From Flabesymbios commensalis (lineage: Eukaryota > Annelida > Polychaeta > Terebellida > Flabelligeridae): a DNA stretch of 64,000 nt. The stretch spans positions 74,721,767 to 74,785,766 of the forward strand of contig OZ024915.1 in assembly GCA_964017125.1 (NCBI GenBank), written 5' to 3'. Below the pieces are notes generated by a model. That model saw only the letters and a list, made by a program, of their open reading frames with translations, was not told the origin of the DNA and made no database searches. Each line of letters opens with the position of its first letter. Position 1 is the first letter of the stretch. Below, one piece after another: positions 18,198-30,221 of this stretch. The position numbers and the translations under genes are program-made.

Positions 18198-18442
18198 CTA
18201 ACCCTTACAGTGCAGGGATCGACTTCAGTCGTCTGACGTCTGTAGACGTCAGATTCTGACAGCTAAATCGCTCCCCGCACTGTAAGAGTAAACATATTTA
18301 TGATGGTCGCAGACCCATATCATAGGTAGCCTATTCAAATGAAGCAGAAAGATCTAACTGAGACATGTATGATGATTTCAAATTGAAAAAACCCTTTGGT
18401 TTCGATGGTTTATACAAAAAAATTCCGCGCTGTAAGGGGTAA
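18198..18442 (-). mobile_element. TTAA MITE, hairpin family A, well preserved
   Basis: CTAACCCTTACAGTGCAGGG to CGCGCTGTAAGGGGTAA. The palindrome GTCTGACGTCTGTAGACGTC comes first; the ATGATTTCAAATTG block and ATGGTTTATACAAAAA follow, so it is inverted relative to the intronic copies. Confidence 0.75.
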
Positions 18443-18753
18443 AGGGTCATATATGCCACTTTGCTAAGTGACAGTTACGACCCTTTAATACTTAGATGAT
18501 GATAACAGAATATAATGCTATATTACATACATTGTTTTACATGACTAATGGTATTTATATTTCTGTCATACTATTTTCTATGTATTTTTGAAAGCTGCTC
18601 CATTTTTAAACTTAAATTTTCACTTCAATATATTAAGCCTTGCCATGACAAAATTACCATTATATTTATGCATTAGTAGTCCAATCGTTCGTTTATTATT
18701 CCACACGTGTATGAATAGTAAGGGAAACACCGTACATGTACAGAAATGGCTTG

Positions 18754-19007
18754 TTAACCCTTTAAGCCTGCACGATGCATTAAAGCATCATTTTACATCC
18801 CTGAAAACAGACCTAATTGTCCTACAATGTCAAGAGTTTTAGAACGAAAATTTCCATGAAACTGGCTTACCAACACATGACAATTTTCCATAATTTTTAA
18901 ACCACATCAAATCATCTTCATCCACTACAAGTCGAGAATTGCGATAGCAATTCGCGGCTTGTAGTGGATGAAGATGACGATGGTAAATACAGGCTTGAAA
19001 GGGTTAA
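18754..19007 (+). mobile_element. TTAA MITE, hairpin family C
   Basis: TTAACCCTTTAAGCCTGCAC to GGCTTGAAAGGGTTAA. Close sister of 17804-18053, with apex ATTGC-GATA-GCAAT at 18938-18951. Confidence 0.8.
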
Positions 19008-20341
19008 TCCTGGTTAATTTGACCTAGATCTGTGACATATGATTGGTTAAGATTAATCAAATAACTCAATTAGGGAGATTTCTATTTTTTTTATTCAGTT
19101 AAAATGTTTACATATATTAAGATTTTGTTTTTTCCATGTTAATGGTAATTTATGGCCAAGAAAATAGTATGTACCAGTGCTAATCCTGTCATGTATAGCA
19201 TAATAAGTCTGAAGATGTAGATAAACAATATTTAAAAAATATTTCTGGTATTTTATGCAGTGATCTGTTGACTTTGAAATTTTGTCTTCAGTAAACATAT
19301 TTTAGAAGGTAGTTCCTTAATTATCCTGCTCCTTTAGGGTTATATGTACCTTTCACATATATAATAAAGAAAAACACAAAAACAACGCAATGTATATCAT
19401 GGTTTGTATAGTTAAGTTATGGGATATCTTTGAAGATGTATTTTTGTAAAAATAGAGAGTACATTTAAATATATATTACAGAAAGTATTGTAAAATATTG
19501 TAAAGTATATTATCTCTCACTACACCAAATATCGCCATCATGAATCGTGTTATTGTCTTGCTTTCTCTCACAACATGATCACGAAACTTCCACTTTTTTA
19601 TGTTATCAAATTCAATCATGTATATATTTTCTTCTTATCCAATGTTTAATTTAAAAAAATATATATCTGCTCTTTAATTAATTAGACAATAGACTTTGTA
19701 GTTCAGTTCAGTTAATCCCACTTTTGACAAAATATTTGATGGCTGCATTATTTAGAATTTGATATATTCCTGTGCTGAAAACTAAACAATCATCACAATA
19801 TTATGAAGGCTATTTGGTGTAGTGAGGCTTTGTATTATTAATTCTCCCCATAGCGGGCGCAGTTGATGGTCACAATTGTTGTGTACATATTTAGCGCCTT
19901 TTCGTGTGTTTGATGATATTCTAAGTGGTACGTATCCTTCCTAAGAACATAATATAGTCGCAATATGTAGTATTCTACCTTAGAACTAAAATGACTTATG
20001 TAGAATGTTTGTAAATGACACCTGCATCATTCAACCAACAAGAGGTCCGGTGTCTGCTATACAATGCAAGTACTCTGTTGAAATAAATATCTGTAAATGT
20101 GACTTGCTACAAACAGGAGATTTCGACCAAATAATGATTTAAAGTTTGGTCCAGTGTCAATAACAGTGGGCAAACAATAAAACATTGGCCAGATATCCCG
20201 TGTAGGCCTATACTGGGTGGCTTCACAAATCAACCATATTGTATTGATGCCTAGTAAAACAAGTTTCATGTACTCATACTATCCGGCAAGCACAAGACGT
20301 TAAACCAATGTTTGGCCAACGTCGCAGACGATGGACCCACA
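19008..20341. other. Intergenic, AT-rich, no gene
   Basis: No supported ORF or clear repeat. A half-palindrome of the CCCAGCA family (GGCCAACGTCGCAGACGATGG) lies at about 20314-20335, just before the next MITE. Confidence 0.45.
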
Positions 20342-20574
20342 TTAACCCTTACAGAGCAGGGATAGACTTTAGTCTACAGAATCTGACGTCGTCTACAAAG
20401 TCTATCCCTCCACTTTAAGAGTAAACTATTTCTAATGGCCGTATACCCATAACATAGGTATTCAAATGAATCAGGAAGAGAGCTGACTGAGACATTTATG
20501 ATTATTTCGAATTAAATAAAACCATTCGGTTTCCATGGTTTATACAAAAAATAATTCAACGCTTTAAGGGTTAT
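20342..20574 (-). mobile_element. TTAA MITE, hairpin family A
   Basis: TTAACCCTTACAGAGCAGGG to AACGCTTTAAGGGTTA. The palindrome is shortened to TCTACAGAATCTGACGTCG. CGTATACCCATAACATAGGT and ATGGTTTATACAAAAA mark the family. Confidence 0.72.
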
Positions 20575-20607
20575 GTTTGGCCGACTTCGCAGAAGGATGG
20601 ATTTACA

Positions 20608-20859
20608 TTAACCCTTTCAAGCCTGAGTTTACCATTGTCATCTTCACCCACTACAAGCCGCGAATTGCTGTCGAAATTCTCGACTTGTAGTGGATGAAGA
20701 TGATTTGATGTGGGTGATAAATTAAAGAAAATTACTATGTATTCATAGAACAATTTTATCGAAATTCGCCTTCTAAAACCCTTAGCTGTGAAAAAATCAA
20801 GTATTTTTTCAATGGTCTAAAATGATGCTTTAATGCATCGTGGGGGCTTAAAGGGTTAA
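20608..20859 (-). mobile_element. TTAA MITE, hairpin family C
   Basis: TTAACCCTTTCAAGCCTGAG to GGGGGCTTAAAGGGTTAA, with hairpin CCCACTACAAGCCGCGAATT ... CTCGACTTGTAGTGGATG. One loop-closing base is mutated (TGTCGAAAT). Confidence 0.78.
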
Positions 20860-21570
20860 AACAGGATTGGGTGAACGTCTCTTGCTTGCTGGAAATTGAG
20901 TCCACCTTAGTGTTGTTTTTCATTTGTGTATAATAAAATCTAACACAAAACTAAGGCAAACCAGATCAATCTGATTAAAACCACAACTCTGCTAAAAGTG
21001 CAGAGATCCGTTTTATTTTGCTTGAGCAACAACACCAAGCCAAGATGAGACATTGAACCAATGTTGGATTAATGTAGGTCTTATATTAGTCAGCGTTTTG
21101 TTTTTGCTAGAATCTAATTACAATTTAATTAGACCTCCTCATAGCATTGGGCACAACAAGCATGGTCATAATACGGCTGAGTACATTAATCTGTAATAGT
21201 TTTTCTATTGTTTTATTTGAGGACAGCTTGTGCCAAAGCTGTCGTTGTACTTGTAGTCATAAACGCCTATATCCGTTTCTAGTCAGTGATATATTGGTTT
21301 ATTCATTGGTGGCTGTTGATAGAGTGACTGGTAAACTTTACAAATACTTGATTGTTCAACATGATTTCAGACCTTGTTATTCTGAATATAGATGAATAAA
21401 AAAGATATCATAACTGTTGTCTAGTTTCATGTTCCTTTATGGCCTTTATGGCCTTAACCCATAGAGGCAGAGGTAATGATATATATATTATATACTATAG
21501 AGACTTAAAATTAAAAGTTTTTAAATTTTAAAACGTCATAAATGGCCTAGTTATTTCCTTTTACTTCACT
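20860..21570. other. Intergenic, no gene
   Basis: Nothing beyond AT-rich sequence and one decayed CCCAGCA-family core near 21055. The open frame at 21,147-21,395 has no recognised domain. Confidence 0.4.
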
Positions 21571-22155
21571 TAACCCTCAGAACACTGACCTATTCAATTT
21601 GAATTTTCAGTCACTTGAAGTTGTGTCTCGCTACCGCGATCCACAACTTCAAGTGACTGAAAATTTGTGTGATTTGTGAAATTAAGTCCCAACAAATATC
21701 AGTGTTTCAAAATTGAAAGCACATTTTACTTTTACCACTGGCTATACAGATGCCAATAAAAATGCAGAATGTCTACTGTAGTCGACATCAGTGTGCCAAG
21801 GGTTAAACACAGAATGTCTACTGTAGTCGACATCAGTGTCCTGAGGGTTAAACACAGAATGTCTACTGTAGTCGACATAAGTGTGCCAAGGGTTAAACAC
21901 AGAATGTCTACTGTAGTCGACATCAGTGTGACAAGGGTTAAACACAGAATGTCTACTGTAGTCGACATCAGTGTCCTGAGGGTTAAACACAGAATGTCTA
22001 CTGTAGTCGACATAAGTGTGCCAAGGGTTAAACACAGAATGTCTACTGTAGTCGACATCAGTGTGCCAAGGGTTAAACACAGAATGTCTACTGTAGTCGA
22101 CATCAGTGTCCTGAGGGTTAAACACAGAATGTCTACATCAGTGTGACAAGGGCTA
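21571..22155 (+). repeat. Family B MITE whose 3' end has expanded into a 45-bp satellite
   Basis: A family B element starts TTAACCCTCAGAACACTGAC (21571) with an intact hairpin (about 21606-21665). Its last about 45 bp, AATGTCTACTGTAGTCGACA ... AAGGGTTAAACACAG, then repeats about eight times to 22,150. Units alternate GTGCCAAGGG, GTGACAAGGG and GTCCTGAGGG; a higher-order period of three units is visible. The 45-bp unit is open in several frames on both strands, giving false 123-127-residue ORFs. Confidence 0.9.
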
Positions 22156-22800
22156 AATACCTATTTTATAGATTTACGACCTTTGGAAATACTTACCGTT
22201 TCAGTCTGGTGATCAACTTGGTCGATACTCAGGCTGAAAGGATTGATATTCTACAACTTTAAGAGATTCTTTAGTCATTGTTAAAATGTTTCACTCAATT
22301 CAAGCAGGTGTCACCGTTAGAAATACTTTTAACAGTCGTAGATTTCGGTGGGTATTATGTGGAATTTTACTTAAATTGACAACAGGCCTACATCGCAGAT
22401 TTACTATGAACACTACACAAGCTGAACACTTTCAATGTCCAGTAATTTAAATCTTATGAATGAGAACAAATTAAAACTTTTTCTAGTTGAGCTCTTTAGA
22501 TTATTATCTGCACTACGCTCATTGGTAGTGTTATTAGAAACAAGAGCACACTCATCGACAAAATCCAACCACCATTATTGAACTTGTCCGAGAACGGGTT
22601 AGTAAGAACATGCAGAACAAATTTTTGCAGGATACATGAAAAATTTGGAAGTTCTGGTCCCGACAGTGTAAAATTAACGAATAAAAATGAGATACATCTG
22701 ATTTTTTTACCAATTAAAAAACTTCTCCACAGAACTGGTTATTAGTAACATGCGGAACAAATTTGAGAAGGTTACATGAAAAACCTGCCATGTTATCATA
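22156..22800. other. Intergenic with module of the 5.4-kb repeat family
   Basis: At 22,520-22,790, phrases such as TTGTCCGAGAACGGGTTAGT and GGTTATTAGTAACATGCGGA resemble the right part of the large repeat in the SLC12A8 intron. No gene. Confidence 0.45.
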
Positions 22801-22895
22801 CCCACAAGTAAATGTAGGATGTTGAACCAATGTCGGTTTGAAGTTGCTCCAGCATCGCAGACGCTGGGCCAGCATCAAACCAACATTGTGTTTAG
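22800..22895. repeat. CCCAGCA-family palindrome, decayed
   Basis: AATGTCGGTTTGAAGTTGCT and its partner GGGCCAGCATCAAACCAACA flank the apex CAGCATCGCAGACGCTGG. Confidence 0.5.
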
Positions 22896-22991
22896 ATCTC
22901 GTTTTTGCTGAGTATTCATGTTCTTTCGCGATAAGTAAAGTCAAGAGAACTTATTTACCAATAAAACAGGATGTCAAAGTGTTTGTATAAC

Positions 22992-22997
22992 TTTATT
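22992..22997 (-). terminator. Candidate polyadenylation signal of the MICOS gene
   Basis: TTTATT on the plus strand (AATAAA on the minus strand), about 1.07 kb beyond the stop codon at 24,069. It is the clearest of several AT-rich options, so the 3' UTR would be about 22,975-24,068. Closer signals cannot be excluded. Confidence 0.35.
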
Positions 22998-24068
22998 GTT
23001 TGTACTTATAAATTTTCTTATTTAACAGTGCAGACCATAATAGTAATACATTCTCCTGTATAGTGACAGCTGCAATCATAAGGACATGTTGTTACAATCA
23101 AGTATGCTAGAATACTTCATAGCTAATTTATCAATACATTTTTGGATGGTAAAACATTTATTAATCGAGCCACTTGCTAATGCTTACAAATTAGGCCTAC
23201 TTTTCTTTAAAAAAATCAGATGTGATTAGCAAACTACTTCAATATTTTTTCTAATATAGGCCTACATTTTTTTTACTCGGGTAGCTTTTCTGGCATTGTT
23301 TTATGCGAACTTCGGAACAAGTACATGTATACTAGATTATAAATATATATCTTTAAAATTTAGCAAACTATAACTTTGGTGTCCATAATATCAACAATTA
23401 ATGTTGTTTGTAATATCTACATATGCCATCATTGCCCTATATACATAAACAGTATAAACATTTCATTCAAAGAAATTTTGAAACATACGTGATCGAAAAA
23501 AACGGAGAACATTTTCTTTCTTTGTAGCTACAATTTTAGAAATTACAGCTTCAAAAGCAAGAAAAAAAATACAATATAAACCGCTGGACCAAGTAGTGCA
23601 AAAGAATGAATCACATAATTTCTATAATACATCAAACTAATATCCATTGGTCTGAAATTATAATGTACGAAATGGTAATGGAATCCTGGCAAACACGAGG
23701 CATTGAACCAATGCTGTTTTGATGTTGGGCCAGTGTCACAGACTGTGGGCCAACCTCAAGCAAGCACTCGTTCAACACAATGTGTTCGATAGAATAGCAT
23801 ATTCCCTGCATTACCATAGTTTATATGAATTTATATAGAAGAGTCATCTACATGTACATTCAGCAATTCTTAGTGACTATATCCTACTTTAAAAAAAACC
23901 AGGACCTTATTTTAGTATATAAGCTGACACCTGTGACACATGAAGTGGAGGTGAAATAACGTTTTTACAGAATTTCTGTGATTACTATGAAGCTATAAAA
24001 AGGTTGGGGGCATTAAAATTTCTTAATTCTGAGTAGCGTATTTATGCTTTGTGCCTCATTCACAATGT

Positions 24069-24233
24069 TTAACTGGTCCTCGTGGTGTATAAATCCTGAT
24101 CCTCTTTCTTAGATTGACCAAAGTCTTTGTCAGGTTTTGTGGATTTTATATTTTTAGTAGAATCTGTCGTTGTCATGACAAGCTCTTCAGATTTGTCTTT
24201 GTTTGTGGCTTCTGCTGGGATGACAGATGGTTT
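24069..24233 (-). CDS. APOOL: MIC26/27 last exon
   Basis: After TTTCCAG: KPSVIPAEATNKDKSEELVM, TTTDSTKNIKSTKPDKDFGQ, SKKEDQDLYTTRTS, then TAA (24071-24069). The conserved tail DFGQSKKEDQDLYTTR identifies the family end. Confidence 0.92.
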   Translation of the reverse strand, partial: KPSVIPAEATNKDKSEELVMTTTDSTKNIKSTKPDKDFGQSKKEDQDLYTTRTS

Positions 24234-27200
24234 CTGGAAATAAAAACTACAGTTATTTTGTGATATGGTACCCCAGCAAACACAAAACATCTGCATAACA
24301 TTTCTACAATATTGGACCAATGTCGAAGAAGTTAAGCCGGCATTGTACAAATGGTTTTGTGCTTGCTGGGATTAAGTTTGGTGCAATTATTTTGTTTTGT
24401 TTGCAGTATGAAACAAGAAGCCAGCTGGCCATCATAATCCCCCGCCCTACACGCTTCGTAGAATTTTTACAGGTTGCATCCCTCCTGAATTCTCAAATTA
24501 TGTTTTACAGTACTTATGGTCTAGCTATCTAGCACATGTATATTACAGATGTAGGCCTATGTTACAGATGTCATGTATATCACAGATATCAGAGTCAATA
24601 ATGGTCGTATATCAGCCATTTTGAATTTGATCAAGTTGAAATTTTGCAGGGAATATCACTCCCTGAAGCCACAATTTTCTTTTATAGTAATGTTCTGGCT
24701 ATCTGGCTCAGTTTTCCAGATATTACGCATACTAAACCAATAATAACAGCAAGCTGGCCATTTAAATTTGATCAAGTTGAAATTTTTTGGCACATTTGGT
24801 TTCATAGTAATTGCAAACTGTGTCAGATATCAGCTATATCAAAATAAATAAAGCTATTTTGGCCGAAATATGTATGTCAAAGATCATAACCCCCAAGAGG
24901 CAAATCTACCCCCTAAGTGATGTGTGTGTGCAATATGAAAGTATTCCCCCCCCCCCCCCTCAGGTTTCTTAGATATCGTCTGGAAACAAGATTACACAGT
25001 CAGGGTCTAAGTTATTTTGTCTCTAGGATGTAGTCAAATGTCCTAACCACAAAAAGCATATACACATCCCCCAAGAGTGATTTGTGTGCATGATATGAGA
25101 TATGCTCTGAATACAAAAATGCGGCCAGACATATGGATGGCCAAATAGACTCATCCAGAACCTCAGACCCAACTCCGATGCGCAGGGGCTAAAAAACAAG
25201 AAACTAATGCTGTGGCCCTTGTGCTAGCGATAGATATTTGTCTTCACAAGAGTTTCCTTGTCACATTTAATTGTTTATGTTATAATTGTAAAATAAATAT
25301 ATCCTGAATACAAAATATTTATTTGAAATTTGTACATACGTCTGTGGTTATTCCTTCTGCTTTTTCGTCTTCTGTCTTTTTACCTGCGGATGGAGAAAAA
25401 TAGGGAAAATTATTCCACTACAATGTCACAAGGAATATTTGCCGGAATTTTTTTTTCAGTATAGCATGATTTTTCTGATTGTTGTTGAAATTACGAGTAG
25501 GTGTGCCTTTTATTTATCAGATATTCATAATCAATCATCTGTATTTGGCTGGTAACCCTTGTCCTGCTAAATTGTTTGCTTCGATTTTTCATTCAAATTT
25601 ATAATTAAGAAAAATAGACAACTGCATCTGCCAAAACTATTTTATCAAATTTACTGATATTTTTCTTGATCTAAAACATGCACAAAACTGTACATATACG
25701 GGCCTAGCAGGACAAGGGAACAATATAGCGATTATCAAGTGTTAAGTTTTTATGTAAAATAAAAACAAGAAGACATCTGAAATCACAGATACCCCCAGCG
25801 CCCAGGTCTTTCCCATGTAACCCCTCCCAGGTATTTACTCTCATTTTCATTCACCTAGGGGTGAGAATTGCAGGGGCAATTCTCACCCCTATGTGAATGA
25901 AAATGAATTAATAAAATAAAAAAAATAGCCAACTTATAATATTAAATGAAAGCTTAGAAAATCCTTATTGTAATGTATTTATTCATCCAGTGAATTGTAT
26001 TCTTTATATGCAAACGGTGCATCTGACACTGAATTCAAAGGGTTATGATATGCTAAGGGTGTGAATTAGTTGAAATTTCCTAATTGACGATTGGTTGGAC
26101 AGGGTTCCCACAGTTATCTGGAAAAAAAATTCCATGACTTTTCCATGACTTCCCATGACAATTTTTAAGTATTTTCATGACTTCGTAACCGAATGTGAAA
26201 ACGTCCATTTAAAACTGTACAGCCTCCATACCACCACAACGGCCAGATATACATGCATACCCACTTTTTAAAGCAGACCCATGTCCAGCGGGTGTCCGGG
26301 AGTCTCCTACTTTTCACTTGTAAAATATTTTACAGCTAGGTGGACTGCCAGTGTCAAAAGTTACGTAATCAACACATTCATCTAAAAATAAATGCACAAT
26401 TTTTTTTGACTTTTTGCTAAATTTTCATTTTCCATGATTTTTCCATGATTTTCCATGACCGTGGGAACCTTGTTGGAATTGGTTGAAATAACTTCCAGTG
26501 GGTGAAAATAAACAACAGTTAATCATTTGAACAGACTTCTGTTAACCCATAGTCATCGATTTGACATTTCAAACCTACTGAATTTGTCTCTTTGACATGA
26601 GCCACAACTTCAAGTGGATAAAAATTATGTAGATGTGTCATATAGGGAGCGAAGTACTTTAAAATCTTTTTATTTTAGCTATACTAAAATAGGTGGTAAT
26701 AAAAAGGCTTAGGTTGTGCATAGAGCTCAATTCAAGTAATTTTATGTAACTTTGTATACCAGTAACTTCAAAATACACTTTTGACGTCACTTGTAAGGGT
26801 TTAACGATTCTGAACATGAAATAGTCAATACCATGTCATGGAGCGTATTATGTTTCTCAACCATTGTGCTGCTAGGACCGTATAGATACACAGTTTCTAA
26901 CAAGTTTCAAACCGATTAAAATGCTATTTAAAATGACAAAATAGTCTGTAGTAGGTCTTGCTTTAACTCTGACAACGCTGAAATATTTCTGCATAAACCA
27001 TGGAGACCAGAAGACTTTTTCTCAATTTGAAATCATCATAAATGTCTTAGTTGGTCTTTCCGCTTCATTTGAATACCTCTGGCATGGTTCAACGGTTAAT
27101 TTGCTATATGTCTATTTGTCATAGAGCATATTCTAGTCATTTGAAGTTGGAAACTGCATAGCCAATTCCTGCTTGAAAGGAGGAAAAATACAAATAAACT

Positions 27201-30177
27201 ATTTTGCAGCACAATTGCAATAAATTTGTAGATCTGAATATATAATTCAGATCTACAAATCTATCAAATTTTGTTCTTTCACCTTGACTATCCCCCTCTA
27301 TTATTCTTTTTTTTTTTTTTAAATCAGAACCCACAATTCCTGAAGATTATAAGATTATTGCGCTGTTGTTTTATTTTCTGTTTAACCCTGAAAGTGTTGA
27401 AATATTTGATATCTATTTTGCAATATCTATATAAGCGGAACTAAAAATAGGTGAAAATTACACTTAATTGATTAGCAAAATATTTATACATCAAAGATAT
27501 AAGGGAGCTCGCAAATTCTAAATTTGCAAATCAATAATTTTCAAACAATTTTTTCCCTGCGATCATACCTACACTTCAACCAAATTCTCCAAATAAAGGC
27601 AACTAGCCGGACAGCTAAGTATGCTACATGTAAAATAATCCAGGCAAGTTAAGATAATTTTTTGAGAAACTGTGAATTAGTCAAAAATTTAATTTTTTTT
27701 CAGCAATAATCGAATACTGTAGATCTGGTAATATTCGCGAGGTTTTAATTTTCGTGAATTTCGCGAGGAGGACAAATTCGCGAATTCAAAAATCTCGCGA
27801 AAATTATTATTATAATATCGTTACTGAAGAAAAACAAAAATTCGCGATTTCTAAACTTCGTGAAAAGTCCCAAAATCAGAAATTCGCGAAAATTTAAACA
27901 CGCGAAAATTACCAGATCTACAGTATTCATGTTAATAATCGATCATCATAATGGATATACCAAATTATTATAATCGTTCATCTGGCATATCACTGGTGTG
28001 GAGATTGACTTTTGATGTCAGGTTCTGACGTCAAAGTCAATCCCCACACCATGAAAGTGTAGATTCCTAACCTGATTGCGATGCGTTGTCCCACAGCTGT
28101 ACAGCTTGTTCCCTGCTAACTTTCCATCCGTGTATCGCTACGTCTACGGCCTGCCGGGGATAACACAAAGACGCCATGGCTGCCATAGATCCTGTGCTAT
28201 AGAACAGCTTACGAAAAAAACCTCCTGAAAAAAGCCGGAATAAACAGATAAAAAACAGTTTAGGGATAATTTTTTCTAATTTGTATTCATCTCAAGATGA
28301 ATTTGAATGAAAACATCTGCCAATCAATCAAATTTAATACTCATTTTTCCCTCAAATTTTGTTGTTTGAATGAGAAATAAGAAGGATGTAATTGCTATAA
28401 ACGTGATTAGCATTTCAAATAAACCCCCACGATGCATCTAAGCATCAGTTTGCATGTCTGAAGAATGATTTAATTTCCTGAAACGAATGGGTTTTAGAAA
28501 ATTCATGCAACTGTTTTAATAATAACAATATATTTTTTTCATTTGCCACAACTTCAAGTCATCTTCATCCACTACAAGCTTATTGTGGATGAAGATTACA
28601 ATGGTAAATTCAGACTTGAAAGGGTTGATGCAAATCCAAACTATAAAAATAATACCTTTATATCCCAGGACAATTCCACCTAGACCGGCCACCGTGATGA
28701 GTCCTGCACGAGGCATTACTCCTGTGTCCTCTTTAACCATGCTCTGAACATCTAAAAAAAACAAGACATTATTAATGATGAGTTTAGCACCAGGCATTAC
28801 TCCTGTGTCCAGAGTTTGGGGGCTGGTGGTCCTCTGGGCCAGTGCTCCAGAAACTTAATTTTTAACCCTTGCTGTAATGAATTAAATGCTAGACACTAAG
28901 AATCATAGGTTGAATCAGCTGTCCTGCCATTTTTTTTTCAAATTAGATATCTCTGAAATTGAATTGTATGATTACCTGATAATATTTTTTATCAAAGTTT
29001 CTGCCAGGGGGGTTCGTAGGGGTTCGGACCCTCCCCTCTCAGCACCAAAGTGGGGGATATCCCCCCTTGTTGGCAAGAAAAACGGAAATATGTTCCACAT
29101 TTTGCTGTTATATCAGTTAACATAGGCCATTTTAGGCCCTCAAATTTAAAACTCTGAATTTTCCACGACCTGACCCCTCCCCACCACTTTTGGACACCCC
29201 CACTCAAACAATCCTGGCGGAAACCCTGTTTATTAAACATTTTAGCACTAAATTAAATAATTTAAATTTTCACCCACGTGAAATTGTGTCACTCTACCAC
29301 AACCCACAACTTCAAGTGGGTGAAAGTAACTCATGTTTGTTTAATTTGAGACCAAACATGTGTAAATCTTGATTTTCAAACACACATTTTATTCCTGATA
29401 ACAGTAATTTAAAAGGTTATTAGAATGGATTAGAAATGACTAATTTCAGTGGCCATTCATTTCCTTCAACTTCTCCCATGCAGCACAAAGGGTAACATTC
29501 AAAGCCAATAGATGTTATTTGTTCACATACCGTCTGTATATTTCTTGGCTGAGTTATATTTCTCCTTCGCAGCAGCTGTTGTATCCTGAAGAAAATATAT
29601 CACAATTACTGGAATAATTCACAAAAAAAATATGAGTGTGATTTCCCCTGTTAGAAAGTTTGTTTTCAAATTTTTTGTATCAACTTGAAATGGTAGTTTA
29701 AAAAATCTGTATCATTAAATTTCCTTGCCTTCCGATCTCACTGACTGAAACTTCTTGTACTGTAGCAACAATAGAGCAAATTATTATAGATTTTATAAAT
29801 AGTAATTAACCCTTAAGGTAAAGAGCCGAAATACTTACCTACAAATAAAACATAAGCACCAAAGAAGTTTTTTTCCATTTGAAATCATAAAAAATGTCTT
29901 AGTTGGCTCTTTCTGATTCATTTGAATACCTATGTTACGGGTCTACAGCCATTATAAATATGTTCACTCTCACAGTGCCGGGACCGACTTTAGACGTCAG
30001 GATCTGATGTCTACAGAGGTCTACAGAGGTCTACAGACGTCAGATTTTGCCGACTAAATTCAGTCCCCACGCTGTAAGGGTTAAATGAAGGCAAGCTTGT
30101 AAATTACAAAAAAAAACTACAATACAGTGAGCATGTAATGGATTGAAATGATATTGGCCGTCATTCCTACTTGTTCA

Positions 30178-30221
<44 letters not shown>

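Noticed and set aside
21732-22146. Repetitive proteins of 123-127 residues on both strands
   Set aside because: A 45-bp satellite (15 codons) is open in several frames. The unit is the end of a MITE.
21600-22150. CRISPR-like array
   Set aside because: Repeats are head-to-tail with no unique spacers, in a eukaryotic context.
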